Part shown: piece by piece, positions 25,189-33,454 of the stretch | How the letters are laid out: every line of letters starts with the position of its first letter | Position numbering within the stretch: position 1 is the stretch's first letter | Assembly (NCBI RefSeq): GCF_018128545.1 | Contig: NZ_JAGSND010000002.1 | Span: 271,325 to 335,324, forward strand | DNA length: 64,000 nucleotides | Reading direction: 5' to 3' | DNA from: Sinanaerobacter chloroacetimidivorans | GTDB lineage: Bacteria; Bacillota; Clostridia; Peptostreptococcales; Anaerovoracaceae | The notes under the pieces: generated by a model | The model's input: the letters and a program-made list of their open reading frames with translations, nothing else | Told to the model about the DNA's origin: nothing | Databases searched by the model: none | Made by a program: the position numbers and the translations under genes

Positions 25189-26013
25189 TCAATTTGAAGC
25201 GATACATTCCATTACATGCTTTATTGCATACCGTGCTGCCGTTATACCATCCGGTTTAGGCAAACACTCAACGGAGAGATATCCTCCATATTCTATTGTA
25301 TCTAACGCCTGAAGAATTTTACGAAAGTCAAATTGTCCGCTGCCGGGATAGCAGCGCGAATTATCCGCAAGGTGCATATAACCTAATTTTTTACCGCAGA
25401 GTTGTATAGCCGCTGCCGGATCTGTTTCATCAATGCCCATATGAAAGGTATCTAAGTGAACAAAACAGTTTTCCAGTTTATTTTTTTCAATAAATTCCAT
25501 GGTTTCAGCTGCAGTATTAAAAATATTGGTCTCATACCGATTAATGACCTCTAAGTGAATATGTACATCCCGTTCTCCCGCAAACTCATCCAAAATTTGA
25601 AGGTGATAAGCCAGCCGATCCAAGTATTTTTTCGCACCTGCCCCAGCAGGTATTCTTCCCTTGACCCATCCTATTACAATGTCTGTTTGAAACCGCTGTG
25701 CCATTTGAATATATTGTCTCATTCCGTCCATGGCGGATTGTGTCACATAAGGAATGTCATCAATCAAGTTTACTTGCCCTTCTGTGCAAAGCCTGCCTGT
25801 AACAATGGCTGCAATCTTCATATTGCAGTCCTGCATTACTTTTTCAATAGAAGCATAGTCCCAGCGTGCGGTTTCCCGTGTATGGACTTCTATGGCATGG
25901 TAGCCAAGCTGGGCCGCCTGGATCAAATTGCTGCAAATATCTCCTATCAGCAGAATAGGGGCGGTAGGACCGGCATCATCAGCACTGGATAATGCAAATT
26001 GCCATTCTTTCAT
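25189..26013 (-). CDS. iolO: Sugar-acid epimerase/isomerase, TIM barrel (IolO-like)
   Basis: 274 residues. Xylose-isomerase-like barrel with IHLEVINRYETNIFNT, FVHLDTFHMGIDE, YMHLADNSRCYPGSGQFDFRKIL and YLSVECLPKPDG, a run matching the Thermotoga IolO (5-keto-L-gluconate epimerase) as I recall it. Metal ligands Glu, Asp, His and Glu are in place. It would convert 5-keto-L-gluconate to D-tagaturonate. First gene of the inositol operon, behind a consensus promoter and a leader of about 180 bases; AGGAGGAGGTATCC precedes the start. Confidence 0.83.
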   Translation of the reverse strand: MKEWQFALSSADDAGPTAPILLIGDICSNLIQAAQLGYHAIEVHTRETARWDYASIEKVMQDCNMKIAAIVTGRLCTEGQVNLIDDIPYVTQSAMDGMRQYIQMAQRFQTDIVIGWVKGRIPAGAGAKKYLDRLAYHLQILDEFAGERDVHIHLEVINRYETNIFNTAAETMEFIEKNKLENCFVHLDTFHMGIDETDPAAAIQLCGKKLGYMHLADNSRCYPGSGQFDFRKILQALDTIEYGGYLSVECLPKPDGITAARYAIKHVMECIASN

Positions 26014-26201
26014 GTATTGGATACCTCCTCCTAATGAACGATAAAATATTTAATTGCATTTTTCAGCAGTGAAATTCGGATACGGTGGAAAGAGCGTGTT
26101 AAGGAAAAAACTAGTTATTAAGATACGTGCAATGAGGCCAAACCATCAAGAAATCATCGGCTAGAATTTCATTAACACTTAAAATTTTTAATTACGGATT
26201 C

Positions 26202-26230
26202 ATTATAGTTTATGTATTGAATTGTGTCAA
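26202..26230 (-). promoter_or_regulatory. Consensus sigma-A promoter of the inositol operon
   Basis: On the minus strand TTGACA (26230-26225), 17 bases, TATAAT (26207-26202): a perfect consensus. Start point near 26195, giving a leader of about 180 bases. Such a strong promoter implies tight negative control. Confidence 0.9.
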
Positions 26231-26372
26231 TCCTATTTTTGCAGATTATCAAAGCACAATAAATCCATAAAAAAGACTTGTTTTTCACAGAAAGATCATA
26301 TTTTTTGTCGGATTACTTTACAAATTATAAGTTTAAGTATAAATGAAAAATTCTCGAAATAATTAAGTATAG

Positions 26373-26401
26373 TTGACATTAATTAAAAATCATGTTTTAA
26401 T
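26373..26401 (+). promoter_or_regulatory. Promoter of the XRE-cupin regulator gene
   Basis: TTGACA (26373-26378), 17 bases, TTTAAT (26396-26401). Divergent from the inositol operon promoter about 140 bases away. Confidence 0.8.
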
Positions 26402-26412
26402 AAGAAACATAC

Positions 26413-26441
26413 GGAAATAACGTTTGAGTAACGTTATTTCC
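26413..26441 (+). promoter_or_regulatory. 12-bp inverted repeat, probable operator
   Basis: GGAAATAACGTT (26413-26424), 5-base spacer, AACGTTATTTCC (26430-26441). It falls just after the predicted start point of the regulator gene, a classic place for autorepression. It could alternatively act as a leader hairpin. Confidence 0.75.
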
Positions 26442-26484
26442 TAAGTTATAAAAAATATGGAACTTCCAGTTATGAGGTATTTTT

Positions 26485-27144
26485 ATGGCGAATCCTTCCA
26501 ACACTGATTTTATATCTTTACTATTGGGTCAAAGAATCCGTGATATTCGAAAATCCAGAAAAATGACGATTACCGATCTTGCCAATGCGACAGGCTTAAC
26601 GCCAAGCATGATCAGTCAGGTAGAGCGATCCATCATTTCACCATCCATAGAAACTTTGAAGAAAATCGGAAATGCTCTGGAGATCCCGTTAAGCGTACTG
26701 TTTGAGGATGCTGAAATATATACTCCGACCTCCGCAGTACCCCTGGTCAGCCAACTAGGGAATCCGGAAGCTATTTTGAGCGGCTTGCCGACACTGAATT
26801 TGAACAACCAGTCTCCAGTGGTACACCGGGAACAAAGAAAAATTCTTTCACCCGGTAAGGGTATTCGTTTTTATTTGCTAAATCCTAATTTAACAGGACC
26901 TATCGAGTTTATTTATAACGAATATGATCCAGGCAGTACCACCGGCCCGGAACTCTATTCCCATCCCGGCAGCGAATGCGGGCTTATTTTATCAGGCGAA
27001 CTGGTGGTGCAGATCAAGCAGGAGGTGTATCTTCTCAAAGAAGGGGACAGCATCACGTTCAATTCCACGGACCCCCATTCCAAAAGAAATGTCAGCGATA
27101 AGATCTGCACTTGCGTATGGGCAAATGTACCGCCATGGTTTTAA
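26485..27144 (+). CDS. XRE-family regulator with C-terminal cupin domain
   Basis: 219 residues. The N-terminal helix-turn-helix (about residues 12-68) reads LGQRIRDIRKSRKMTITDLANATGLTPSMISQVERSIISPS. A linker leads to a cupin-2 barrel (about 140-215) with SHPGSECGLILSGELVVQI and GDSITFNSTDPHS. Such proteins bind a small ligand in the cupin and repress or activate adjacent catabolic genes. Divergence from the inositol operon makes that operon the obvious target (inference). GAGGTATTTTT precedes the ATG. Confidence 0.9.
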   Translation: MANPSNTDFISLLLGQRIRDIRKSRKMTITDLANATGLTPSMISQVERSIISPSIETLKKIGNALEIPLSVLFEDAEIYTPTSAVPLVSQLGNPEAILSGLPTLNLNNQSPVVHREQRKILSPGKGIRFYLLNPNLTGPIEFIYNEYDPGSTTGPELYSHPGSECGLILSGELVVQIKQEVYLLKEGDSITFNSTDPHSKRNVSDKICTCVWANVPPWF

Positions 27145-27204
27145 AGAAAAGGATCTGACAAACTGGTTACAAAAAAAAGAGCCGCAGGCCCTTTTAAAAA
27201 CAAG

Positions 27205-27252
27205 AAACACAGGCAGATATCCACGAACAGATAGTCTTCCTGTGTTTTTTAA
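27205..27252 (+). terminator. Terminator of the XRE-cupin gene (likely bidirectional)
   Basis: AAACACAGG (27205-27213) pairs with CCTGTGTTT (27239-27247), with TTTTTT in and after the right arm. It overlaps the last codons of the convergent MerR gene; on the minus strand CTTGTTTTTAAAA follows. Confidence 0.75.
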
Positions 27253-28487
27253 CGTACACTCTTTCTAGCATGATAGCCGAGAACTTCTACCGGTTCTCCC
27301 ATTACATTCTGAGGAAAGTGAATTTCATTCGGCGAGGTCGAGCCCATCACTTTCTCATGAATGATAGTTACACCCTCCATAGACCAATGATACTTCAATC
27401 CGCCTAACGTCATCTTTTCCGGCATAAAATCAGGATGATTCTTTTTAAAATTACGAATACTTTTTGCTGCGTGAAGATAAGTCGTAAAAATCCCGATTAT
27501 TTCACCTGAGTTTTTTATCAGAGAAGCAAGGTAATCAGTCGAAAATGTGTTATAGGTAAAAAGAGAATTAACAGTTGAATAATCATCAATATAAAGGTCT
27601 ATTGCAGCACTTTTAATCGGAAGATGTGTTGGTTGCCCAACAATATAAACGATGCTATAGTTCCAAGAGGACAAATATTTCTTGATCTTTGTTATTCTTT
27701 TTAAAGACGGATCAAAAATAATATAGATATGGTCTTTTCCCAGTTTTTCTATATACTCCAGTAAAAAATTAAAGGTAAAGGGGCCTGCCATAATAAACTT
27801 CACACCGTCCACCTGGGCAGCAATTTGGCTGTACATCCATATATAGGTTTTTGCGATCAGTTTTCTGTAAGCTGGGCTGAATTGATCTTTCATGGCCATG
27901 ATGGATTCTATGTTTTCAAAAGCCTTAAAAGGAGTTTCCTCGGCAAATTCTTCACAAAGGATCATTCCCTCCGTTATCGTAGCAGTGTAACCGCATTCAC
28001 AGGATAGATTACCCTTCTGTATACTGCCGTTGGAAAGACTGGCGGAATCCAATTTCAGAGGAACCTGACAACTGGGGCAATAAAGGTACGGGATCATGGT
28101 AAAAGGTACTCCATGATCAGTTATTTCCTCGTTGCTTAAAGTCGGAAGATTCTCTATTTCCCTCTCTATATCAGCAATAGATTTTGTAAGATTATCTCTT
28201 TCCTCAATCAATAATTTTCTTTTATTCTTTAAAATATCTGTACACACATCAATTACAACTTCGTCTTTAAAACGAGATGCTTTCTCCATGAAAAACAATA
28301 TCTGAATTTCTTCTAACGAAAAATTGTATTTTTTATATTTCAATATTTTTTCCATATCAGAGATACAATCCGCATCAAATTCATATTGTCCCCCTACCTT
28401 ACAGGGCGTCAGCAACCCATTGTTGATATAGAATCGAATCGTGCTGATATTCATATCAATTTTTTTTGCAAACGTGCCGATTTTCAT
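27249..28487 (-). CDS. MerR-type regulator fused to zinc ribbon and methyltransferase-like domain
   Basis: 412 residues from the ATG at 28485-28487. Residues 1-70 are a MerR winged helix (MKIGTFAKKIDMNISTIRFY, INNGLLTP), followed by the long dimerisation helix to about 115. Residues 137-165 carry a putative zinc ribbon (CPSC then CEC). Residues about 220-405 resemble a SAM methyltransferase: the motif I region reads FIMAGPFTFNFL, lacking the usual Gly-x-Gly, the motif II acid is in IIFDPS, and HLPIKSAAIDLYIDDY resembles the post-motif strand of class I enzymes. It may be a catalytically dead sensor. Ligand unknown. Confidence 0.8.
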   Translation of the reverse strand: MKIGTFAKKIDMNISTIRFYINNGLLTPCKVGGQYEFDADCISDMEKILKYKKYNFSLEEIQILFFMEKASRFKDEVVIDVCTDILKNKRKLLIEERDNLTKSIADIEREIENLPTLSNEEITDHGVPFTMIPYLYCPSCQVPLKLDSASLSNGSIQKGNLSCECGYTATITEGMILCEEFAEETPFKAFENIESIMAMKDQFSPAYRKLIAKTYIWMYSQIAAQVDGVKFIMAGPFTFNFLLEYIEKLGKDHIYIIFDPSLKRITKIKKYLSSWNYSIVYIVGQPTHLPIKSAAIDLYIDDYSTVNSLFTYNTFSTDYLASLIKNSGEIIGIFTTYLHAAKSIRNFKKNHPDFMPEKMTLGGLKYHWSMEGVTIIHEKVMGSTSPNEIHFPQNVMGEPVEVLGYHARKSVR

Positions 28488-28526
28488 TCCTTTCCCTCTC
28501 TCCGATACCATTCAATTCTCAACCCC

Positions 28527-28555
28527 AGTATAGGTCAAATTCTTTTTTAAGTCAA
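28527..28555 (-). promoter_or_regulatory. Promoter of the MerR-fusion gene
   Basis: On the minus strand TTGACT (28555-28550), 17 bases, TATACT (28532-28527). The spacer is 17, not the 19 bases of promoters that MerR proteins classically activate. Confidence 0.7.
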
Positions 28556-28569
28556 ATCTAATCCAGAAT

Positions 28570-28926
28570 GTGAACCCGGGTTTACATTTTACGGTTTCGG
28601 TTCGTATGGTACATCCTGCTTCACTGTTGAATCGTATTGTAACTTGCGGTAAACATGGATCCAGTATTAGTATTAATGATAGGAAGATGTCTCAGAAAGT
28701 ATTGTGCCGTGTACTTTGACTTTGCCGGAAATCCGTAAAGGCGCGGGAAGTCCGGCAGACACCATCTGAAGAGGTGTAAGATTATTACAACAAAGTTTAC
28801 TGTATTATACCGGAGAACTCCTAATCTCTTCAGAATTCCCTGCCAGTGAGCGAACCAACAAAGTTATTCCTTCGCACAACGCAGGGAATTCTGTGTACAT
28901 TCCGGATTGAATACGAATTTGTATTC
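28570..28926. other. Hairpin-rich intergenic region without a convincing gene
   Basis: About 460 bases without a supported gene between the MerR-fusion gene and the carbamoylase gene. It contains a near-palindrome GTGAACCCGGGTTTAC (28570-28585), TGCCGGA/TCCGGCA (28723-28729, 28751-28757), ACACC/GGTGT (28759-28763, 28773-28777), a perfect 13-bp inverted repeat CAGAATTCCCTGC / GCAGGGAATTCTG (28831-28843, 28881-28893), and GAATAC/GTATTC (28909-28914, 28921-28926). None is followed by a T-run. It may encode a structured RNA or be the remnant of a mobile element. Confidence 0.6.
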
Positions 28927-28949
28927 CGGTTCTACTCCTTGCCTCAGAA

Positions 28950-30179
28950 TCAAATGTTTAATACCGTATCCAAAAGCAGCTGTGCCCCTCCGACCAGATC
29001 ATCCGCGTTTGTATCTTCAAAGGGTACATGGCTTCTGCCTCCTATACTAGGTACAAACAACATACCCGAAGGAACGTGAGGAGCGATGATACAAGTATCA
29101 TGGACCGCCCCGCTGTCCATGATCCGGTGATGAATACCGGCTTCCGAAGCAAGCCTGTCCATAAGCTTCATAATTCTGTTATCCATACGGAAAGGCCTGG
29201 AATCTGCAAGACTTCTTATTTCAAGGTCTGTCTCTCTCTGATCCGAAATCATTTTGATCGCCTCTTCTATTTTGTTTATGAAACTTCTTATTCTTTCTTC
29301 TCGCTTATCTCTCACTTCCACAGTGAATATCACCTTTTCCGGAATCACGTTGGAGCAATTCGGCAAAACAGACATTTTTCCAACGGTAGCTACGACGATC
29401 CCTTCCGGATCCGTTTTAGCTACACGTTCTACCTCTGCTATGCAAAGAGCTGCTGTGGCCAGTGCATCCCGTCTGTATTTCATCGGTGTAGCTCCGGCGT
29501 GATTGCCGGTTCCTGTGATCGTTATCTCTATGGTTTTCATTCCGAAAATCCCATCCACAATTCCGATGGATTTTCCTTCCCGTTCAAGAACAGGCCCTTG
29601 TTCGATATGCAGCTCCAGCATGGCTTTCATACTGGAAAAGTCCCATAATACTTCTTCCTCCTGATACGGAGGGAAGCTGCAATTCATTAACATTTCCCTT
29701 AATGAGATTTGATCATCATTTTTCAGCCGATCAAGATCTTTTTCTCCGTAAATGCCGGTAACAAATTTGCTGCCGGTCATGGTGGAGCCGAAATTCGAGC
29801 CTTCCTCTTCGGCAAAAATAACAACTTCAACTTCCGATACACGCTCACTTTCATTTTCTGAAAGCGTTCGCAATACCTCAAGCCCGCTTGCGATACCATA
29901 AATCCCGTCAAGCCAGCCGCCATTCCGGACCGTATCAATATGAGATCCAATCCGTATTTTGTTTCTTTTTCCATCCATCTCTTGATGCCCGATGTACATG
30001 TTCCCAATCGGATCCGTTCTTACCGAAAATCCATGGGATTCTGCCGCTTCCTTTATAAACTGTCTGGCTCTTCTATCGCTCTCGCCGTATGAAAATCTTG
30101 TTACACCAACCCCCGGCGTATCGGTAAAACATTTTAATAGATGTAAATCAGACAGAAGTCTTTCTTCGGATATTTTCAT
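28950..30179 (-). CDS. M20-family N-carbamoyl amino acid / allantoate amidohydrolase
   Basis: 409 residues. Dinuclear zinc site motifs: GSHIDTVRNGGWLDG (His, Asp), AEEEGSNFG (Glu pair) and the later VHDTCI. The lid/dimerisation region contains TGTGNHAGATPM. The family includes N-carbamoyl-L-amino acid hydrolases, ureidopropionase and allantoate amidohydrolase. Its pairing with a dihydropyrimidinase-type gene upstream points to hydrolysis of the N-carbamoyl product made by that enzyme. GGAGAGGCAAC precedes the ATG. Substrate (pyrimidine-derived or hydantoin-derived) is open. Confidence 0.88.
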   Translation of the reverse strand: MKISEERLLSDLHLLKCFTDTPGVGVTRFSYGESDRRARQFIKEAAESHGFSVRTDPIGNMYIGHQEMDGKRNKIRIGSHIDTVRNGGWLDGIYGIASGLEVLRTLSENESERVSEVEVVIFAEEEGSNFGSTMTGSKFVTGIYGEKDLDRLKNDDQISLREMLMNCSFPPYQEEEVLWDFSSMKAMLELHIEQGPVLEREGKSIGIVDGIFGMKTIEITITGTGNHAGATPMKYRRDALATAALCIAEVERVAKTDPEGIVVATVGKMSVLPNCSNVIPEKVIFTVEVRDKREERIRSFINKIEEAIKMISDQRETDLEIRSLADSRPFRMDNRIMKLMDRLASEAGIHHRIMDSGAVHDTCIIAPHVPSGMLFVPSIGGRSHVPFEDTNADDLVGGAQLLLDTVLNI

Positions 30180-30235
30180 GTTGCCTCTCCGTTCATAATT
30201 GCCGCTGATAACAAAGTTATTTTGAAAACTGTTCC

Positions 30236-31633
30236 CTACTTGTTATATACATAGCCATAAGGTTCTCCGGCGATAAATTTACCCTGGCCCTTTTGTCCTA
30301 TGTATTTCCCGCCATCCACGATTTTGCCGCCGCGAAGGAAGACTGTTTCAGCTCTCCCTTTCTGTTCAAAACCTTCAAAGGGGCAGTAATCAACCCCCTC
30401 AAGATTATTCGCAGCACTTATGGTACCCGTATAATCCGGATCAAAGATCACAATATCCGCATCAAAGCCGATTGCGATCTGGCCTTTCTTCGAAAGACCG
30501 TTGATCTTTGCCGGCATTGTGGCAAAGAGATCTACAAGCCGGCTCTTTGTTATCTTCCCTTCGCATACACCGTAGGTCCAGAGTATATTCAAGCGGTTCT
30601 GCAGACTCGGAGCACCGTTGGGGATATCCGCAAAGGAATTGCCCTCACCGAAGCCCATATGTTTCTGATGCTCGTAATCGAATCCGCAATGGTCGGAACT
30701 GATCGCGTTAAGCCATTTTTTATCGACAGCTTCCCACAGCGCATCCCTGTGTTCCTCGGTTCTCAGAGCTGGTGAGCAGACGTATTTTGCGCCTTCAAAG
30801 CCAGGCCTTGCCAAATCATCTGTATCCAAAATCAGGTAGTGGGAGCAGGTTTCCCCGTATACCGACTGTCCTCTGCCATAGGCCTGTTTGATTTCTTCCA
30901 GAGCTTCCTTCGCAGAAACATGAACAACATATAGGGGTGCATCTGCCAGTTCTGCCAGATAGATAGCACGTCTTGTCGCTTCCGCTTCTACAACGGGAGG
31001 TCTGGAAACCGCATGGTAATAGGGAGCCGTCTTTCCCTCTGAAATCAGTTTCTTTGTCAGAACATCGATCATTTCAGCATTTTCAGCGTGAACCATCACC
31101 GTGATTCCCGCTTCCTTTCCTTTGAAAAGTGCATTCAGAATCGCATCATCGTCGGCATGAAAAAACATTCCCTTGTATGCCATAAAGAGCTTCATGGTCG
31201 GGTACCCCGCCTCAGCCAGTTTTGGAATCTCTTCAATAACCTCCGGTCTGGGATCAGTCATAACGCTGTGAAAGGAATAGTCTACCATTGCAATGCCATC
31301 CGCATCCGTTTTCCGGTACTCATCGATGGATTCTACCAGGCCTTTTCCCTGAACCTGATTCACGAATTCAATCAGTGTGGTAGTTCCTCCTACAGCTGCA
31401 GCATTTGAGGTTTCAAATCCTCTTACCTTGCTTCCTTTGTAGGTGAATGAGAAATGAACATGCTGGTCAACACCGCCCGGCAGCACATATTTCCCTTTTG
31501 CATCCACGATTTCGTCAGCCTCTTTTTCCAGGTTTTCACCAATCGCATGAATTGATTCTCCCTGAATATAGATATCCGCTGTAAATTCATTTTCTGCAGT
31601 TACGATTGTCCCATTTTTGATTAAGACAGACAT
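30236..31633 (-). CDS. hydA: Dihydropyrimidinase / D-hydantoinase
   Basis: 465 residues of the cyclic amidohydrolase family. Metal-binding HVHFSF, the carboxylated lysine in TMKLFMAYKG, HAEN, the ligand in YVVHVSAKEA, and SSDHCGFD near the active site are all present. It opens dihydropyrimidine or 5-substituted hydantoin rings to N-carbamoyl amino acids, which the following gene would hydrolyse, giving an amino acid, ammonia and CO2. GGAGGTGGAACC precedes the start. No dihydropyrimidine dehydrogenase is visible nearby, so the pathway is incomplete in this window. Confidence 0.92.
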   Translation of the reverse strand: MSVLIKNGTIVTAENEFTADIYIQGESIHAIGENLEKEADEIVDAKGKYVLPGGVDQHVHFSFTYKGSKVRGFETSNAAAVGGTTTLIEFVNQVQGKGLVESIDEYRKTDADGIAMVDYSFHSVMTDPRPEVIEEIPKLAEAGYPTMKLFMAYKGMFFHADDDAILNALFKGKEAGITVMVHAENAEMIDVLTKKLISEGKTAPYYHAVSRPPVVEAEATRRAIYLAELADAPLYVVHVSAKEALEEIKQAYGRGQSVYGETCSHYLILDTDDLARPGFEGAKYVCSPALRTEEHRDALWEAVDKKWLNAISSDHCGFDYEHQKHMGFGEGNSFADIPNGAPSLQNRLNILWTYGVCEGKITKSRLVDLFATMPAKINGLSKKGQIAIGFDADIVIFDPDYTGTISAANNLEGVDYCPFEGFEQKGRAETVFLRGGKIVDGGKYIGQKGQGKFIAGEPYGYVYNK

Positions 31634-31679
31634 GGTTCCACCTCCGCGTTTTCATTATTTATTTTATTTTATTAAATTC

Positions 31680-31688
31680 ATTATAGCA
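31680..31688 (-). promoter_or_regulatory. Extended -10 promoter of the hydantoinase operon
   Basis: On the minus strand TGCTATAAT (31688-31680), an extended -10 (TGnTATAAT) with no good -35, about 47 bases before the start codon. Confidence 0.6.
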
Positions 31689-31752
31689 TTTCAATGTTAT
31701 TACAATATTTGTCTCAGACTTATTACGGATTCCTCGTTCACTTCTTTTTATT

Positions 31753-32060
31753 TCAGTTTACTGGTGCAATATCAACAATCACAAGCTCCGGCGGATTAAA
31801 AACTCTTGGAATACGGGTTGACTCCTTTGCAAGTCCACGGCTCACAATAAAGGTTTTGTCGCTAAATACGATTCTCACCGATTTCCGCATCATCAACGCC
31901 GCAAAGGTTGATTGTCTGATCATGAATGCTGATGATACGATAACTTGTCATCTACAATGTCCCCGCCGAACAATATTATATCGGGTTGCTGCTCGTCAAT
32001 GCAACGCATAACAATAATGGAAAGGATCAATGCAAATGCAATCAACTTTTTTCTTTACTG
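31753..32060 (-). pseudogene. Degraded metallophosphoesterase gene
   Basis: Reading the minus strand in shifting frames gives, in order, RKKLIAFALILSIIV (N-terminal membrane anchor), CIDEQQPDIILFGGDIVDD (the calcineurin-like GDxVD motif), INLCGVDDAEIGENRI, then FIVSRGLAKESTRIPRVFN and PPELVIVDIAPVN before a stop at 31753-31755. These are the hallmark pieces of a membrane-anchored calcineurin-type phosphoesterase of roughly 280 residues, but large internal parts (including the first His motifs) are gone and at least two frameshifts and stops occur. The gene is clearly dead. Confidence 0.75.
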
Positions 32061-32163
32061 ATACTCTTACCCCTTAAAATACAAATACACCAACCTTGCT
32101 GCTATCTTGCCAGCTGTTTATTCCGAGGAAAAAAACAACTGGTAATACAAGAGCGATAATGTC

Positions 32164-32203
32164 AAGGCTTGCAGGCTTGTATTTTTTCAAGCCTGCAAGC
32201 CTT
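32164..32203. repeat. Perfect 16-bp inverted repeat
   Basis: AAGGCTTGCAGGCTTG (32164-32179) and CAAGCCTGCAAGCCTT (32188-32203) with an 8-base T-rich loop. Each arm also contains a near-direct repeat of AGGCTTG. No T-run follows on either strand, so it is not an ordinary terminator; it lies between the dead phosphoesterase gene and the ychF terminator. Confidence 0.8.
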
Positions 32204-32204
32204 T

Positions 32205-32250
32205 GTAACAAAAGAGAGCCAAACATTCTATTTTTAAAACATTTGACTCT
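32205..32250 (-). terminator. Intrinsic terminator of ychF
   Basis: On the minus strand AGAGTCAAATGTT (32250-32238) pairs with AATGTTTGGCTCT (32227-32215) with G-U wobbles only possible in that direction, followed by CTTTTGTTAC. Confidence 0.75.
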
Positions 32251-32299
32251 ATATATTCTTTTTACAAAATAATCTCTAAAAATGTAAAAATGAATTTTT

Positions 32300-33394
32300 T
32301 TATACGTTAAACCGGAACAGAATCACGTCCCCGTCCTTGACTACATAATCCTTGCCTTCTGACCGTACCAGACCTTTTTCCTTTGCCGTGGCCAGGTTAC
32401 CCCCGCATTGGATCAGCTCGTCATAAGCGATGGTTTCTGCTCTGATAAAGCCCCTTTCAAAGTCCGTATGTATTTTTCCTGCGGCCTGAGGTGCTTTGGT
32501 TCCTTTTCTGATGGTCCATGCGCGGACCTCCTGGGGTCCGGCAGTCAGGAACGAAATCAGATCCAGCAGATGATAGGAAGCCTTGATCAGTTTGTCAAGG
32601 CCGGATTCACTGATGCCGAGATCCTCAAAGAATGCGGTCTTTTCTTCTTCCTCCAGTTCGGCAATTTCTGCTTCCAGCTTTGCACAAAGAACCACTACGT
32701 CAGAACCTTCCGTAGCTGCAAATTCTCGTACCTTTTTCACGTATTCATTGTCAATTTCAGCAGCGGCCTCTTCTTCCGACACATTGGCAGCGTAGATGAT
32801 AGGCTTAAAAGACAGCAAGTCCATAGAACGGACAATTTCCATTTCTTCATCACTCAGCTGGAGTGTTCTTGCAGAAAGTCCCTTTTCAACGGTATCTTTT
32901 ACCTTCATCAGGGTGTCAAGCTCCACTTGCAGGCTCTTATCACCTTTCAGATTTTTCTGGGTCTTCTGGATTCTTCTTTCGATGACTTCCATATCGGATA
33001 GAATCAATTCCATATTAATCGTCTCAATATCGGAAAGCGGATCGATTTTCCCGTCTACATGAACGACATTGGGGTCGTCAAAACATCTGACCACATGGAT
33101 AATGGCTGCCACCTCACGGATATGGCCCAGGAATTTGTTACCCAGACCCTCTCCTTTTGAAGCACCCTTTACCAGTCCGGCGATATCATAAAATTCAATC
33201 GTTGTATAAACGGTCTTCTTTGAGTTGTACATCTCGTGAAGAACCCTTAATCTTTCGTCAGGTACCGTAACCACGCCCACATTGGGCTCTATGGTGCAGA
33301 AAGGATAATTGGCAGCTTCTGCTCCTGCCTTGGTGATTGCGTTGAATAATGTGCTTTTTCCTACGTTAGGAAGCCCTACAATGCCTAATTTCAT
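32300..33394 (-). CDS. ychF: Redox-regulated ATPase YchF (OLA1 family)
   Basis: 364 residues. P-loop [15 protein letters not shown], switch region and G3 motif [20 protein letters not shown], and the altered G4 (YAANVSEEE, replacing NKxD) that explains the ATP rather than GTP preference of the family. The C-terminal TGS domain ends with [19 protein letters not shown] conserved, ribosome-associated protein involved in stress responses. It is followed by lgt's gene upstream on the same strand (60 bases). Confidence 0.97.
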   Translation of the reverse strand: MKLGIVGLPNVGKSTLFNAITKAGAEAANYPFCTIEPNVGVVTVPDERLRVLHEMYNSKKTVYTTIEFYDIAGLVKGASKGEGLGNKFLGHIREVAAIIHVVRCFDDPNVVHVDGKIDPLSDIETINMELILSDMEVIERRIQKTQKNLKGDKSLQVELDTLMKVKDTVEKGLSARTLQLSDEEMEIVRSMDLLSFKPIIYAANVSEEEAAAEIDNEYVKKVREFAATEGSDVVVLCAKLEAEIAELEEEEKTAFFEDLGISESGLDKLIKASYHLLDLISFLTAGPQEVRAWTIRKGTKAPQAAGKIHTDFERGFIRAETIAYDELIQCGGNLATAKEKGLVRSEGKDYVVKDGDVILFRFNV

Positions 33395-33454
33395 AGATTA
33401 TTTTTCTCCTCTTATTGTTACACCTTTTTTTCATGAACAGGTGAAGGTATCGTC

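Noticed and set aside
28722..28777. Cobalamin-type riboswitch in the hairpin-rich gap
   Set aside because: Phrases like GGGAAGTCCGG look suggestive, but the conserved B12 box and overall core are missing, and no B12 gene is downstream.
31694..32011. A plus-strand open frame of 105 codons upstream of ychF's terminator region
   Set aside because: The minus strand shows metallophosphoesterase motifs in order, so the plus-strand frame is a by-product of the decayed gene.
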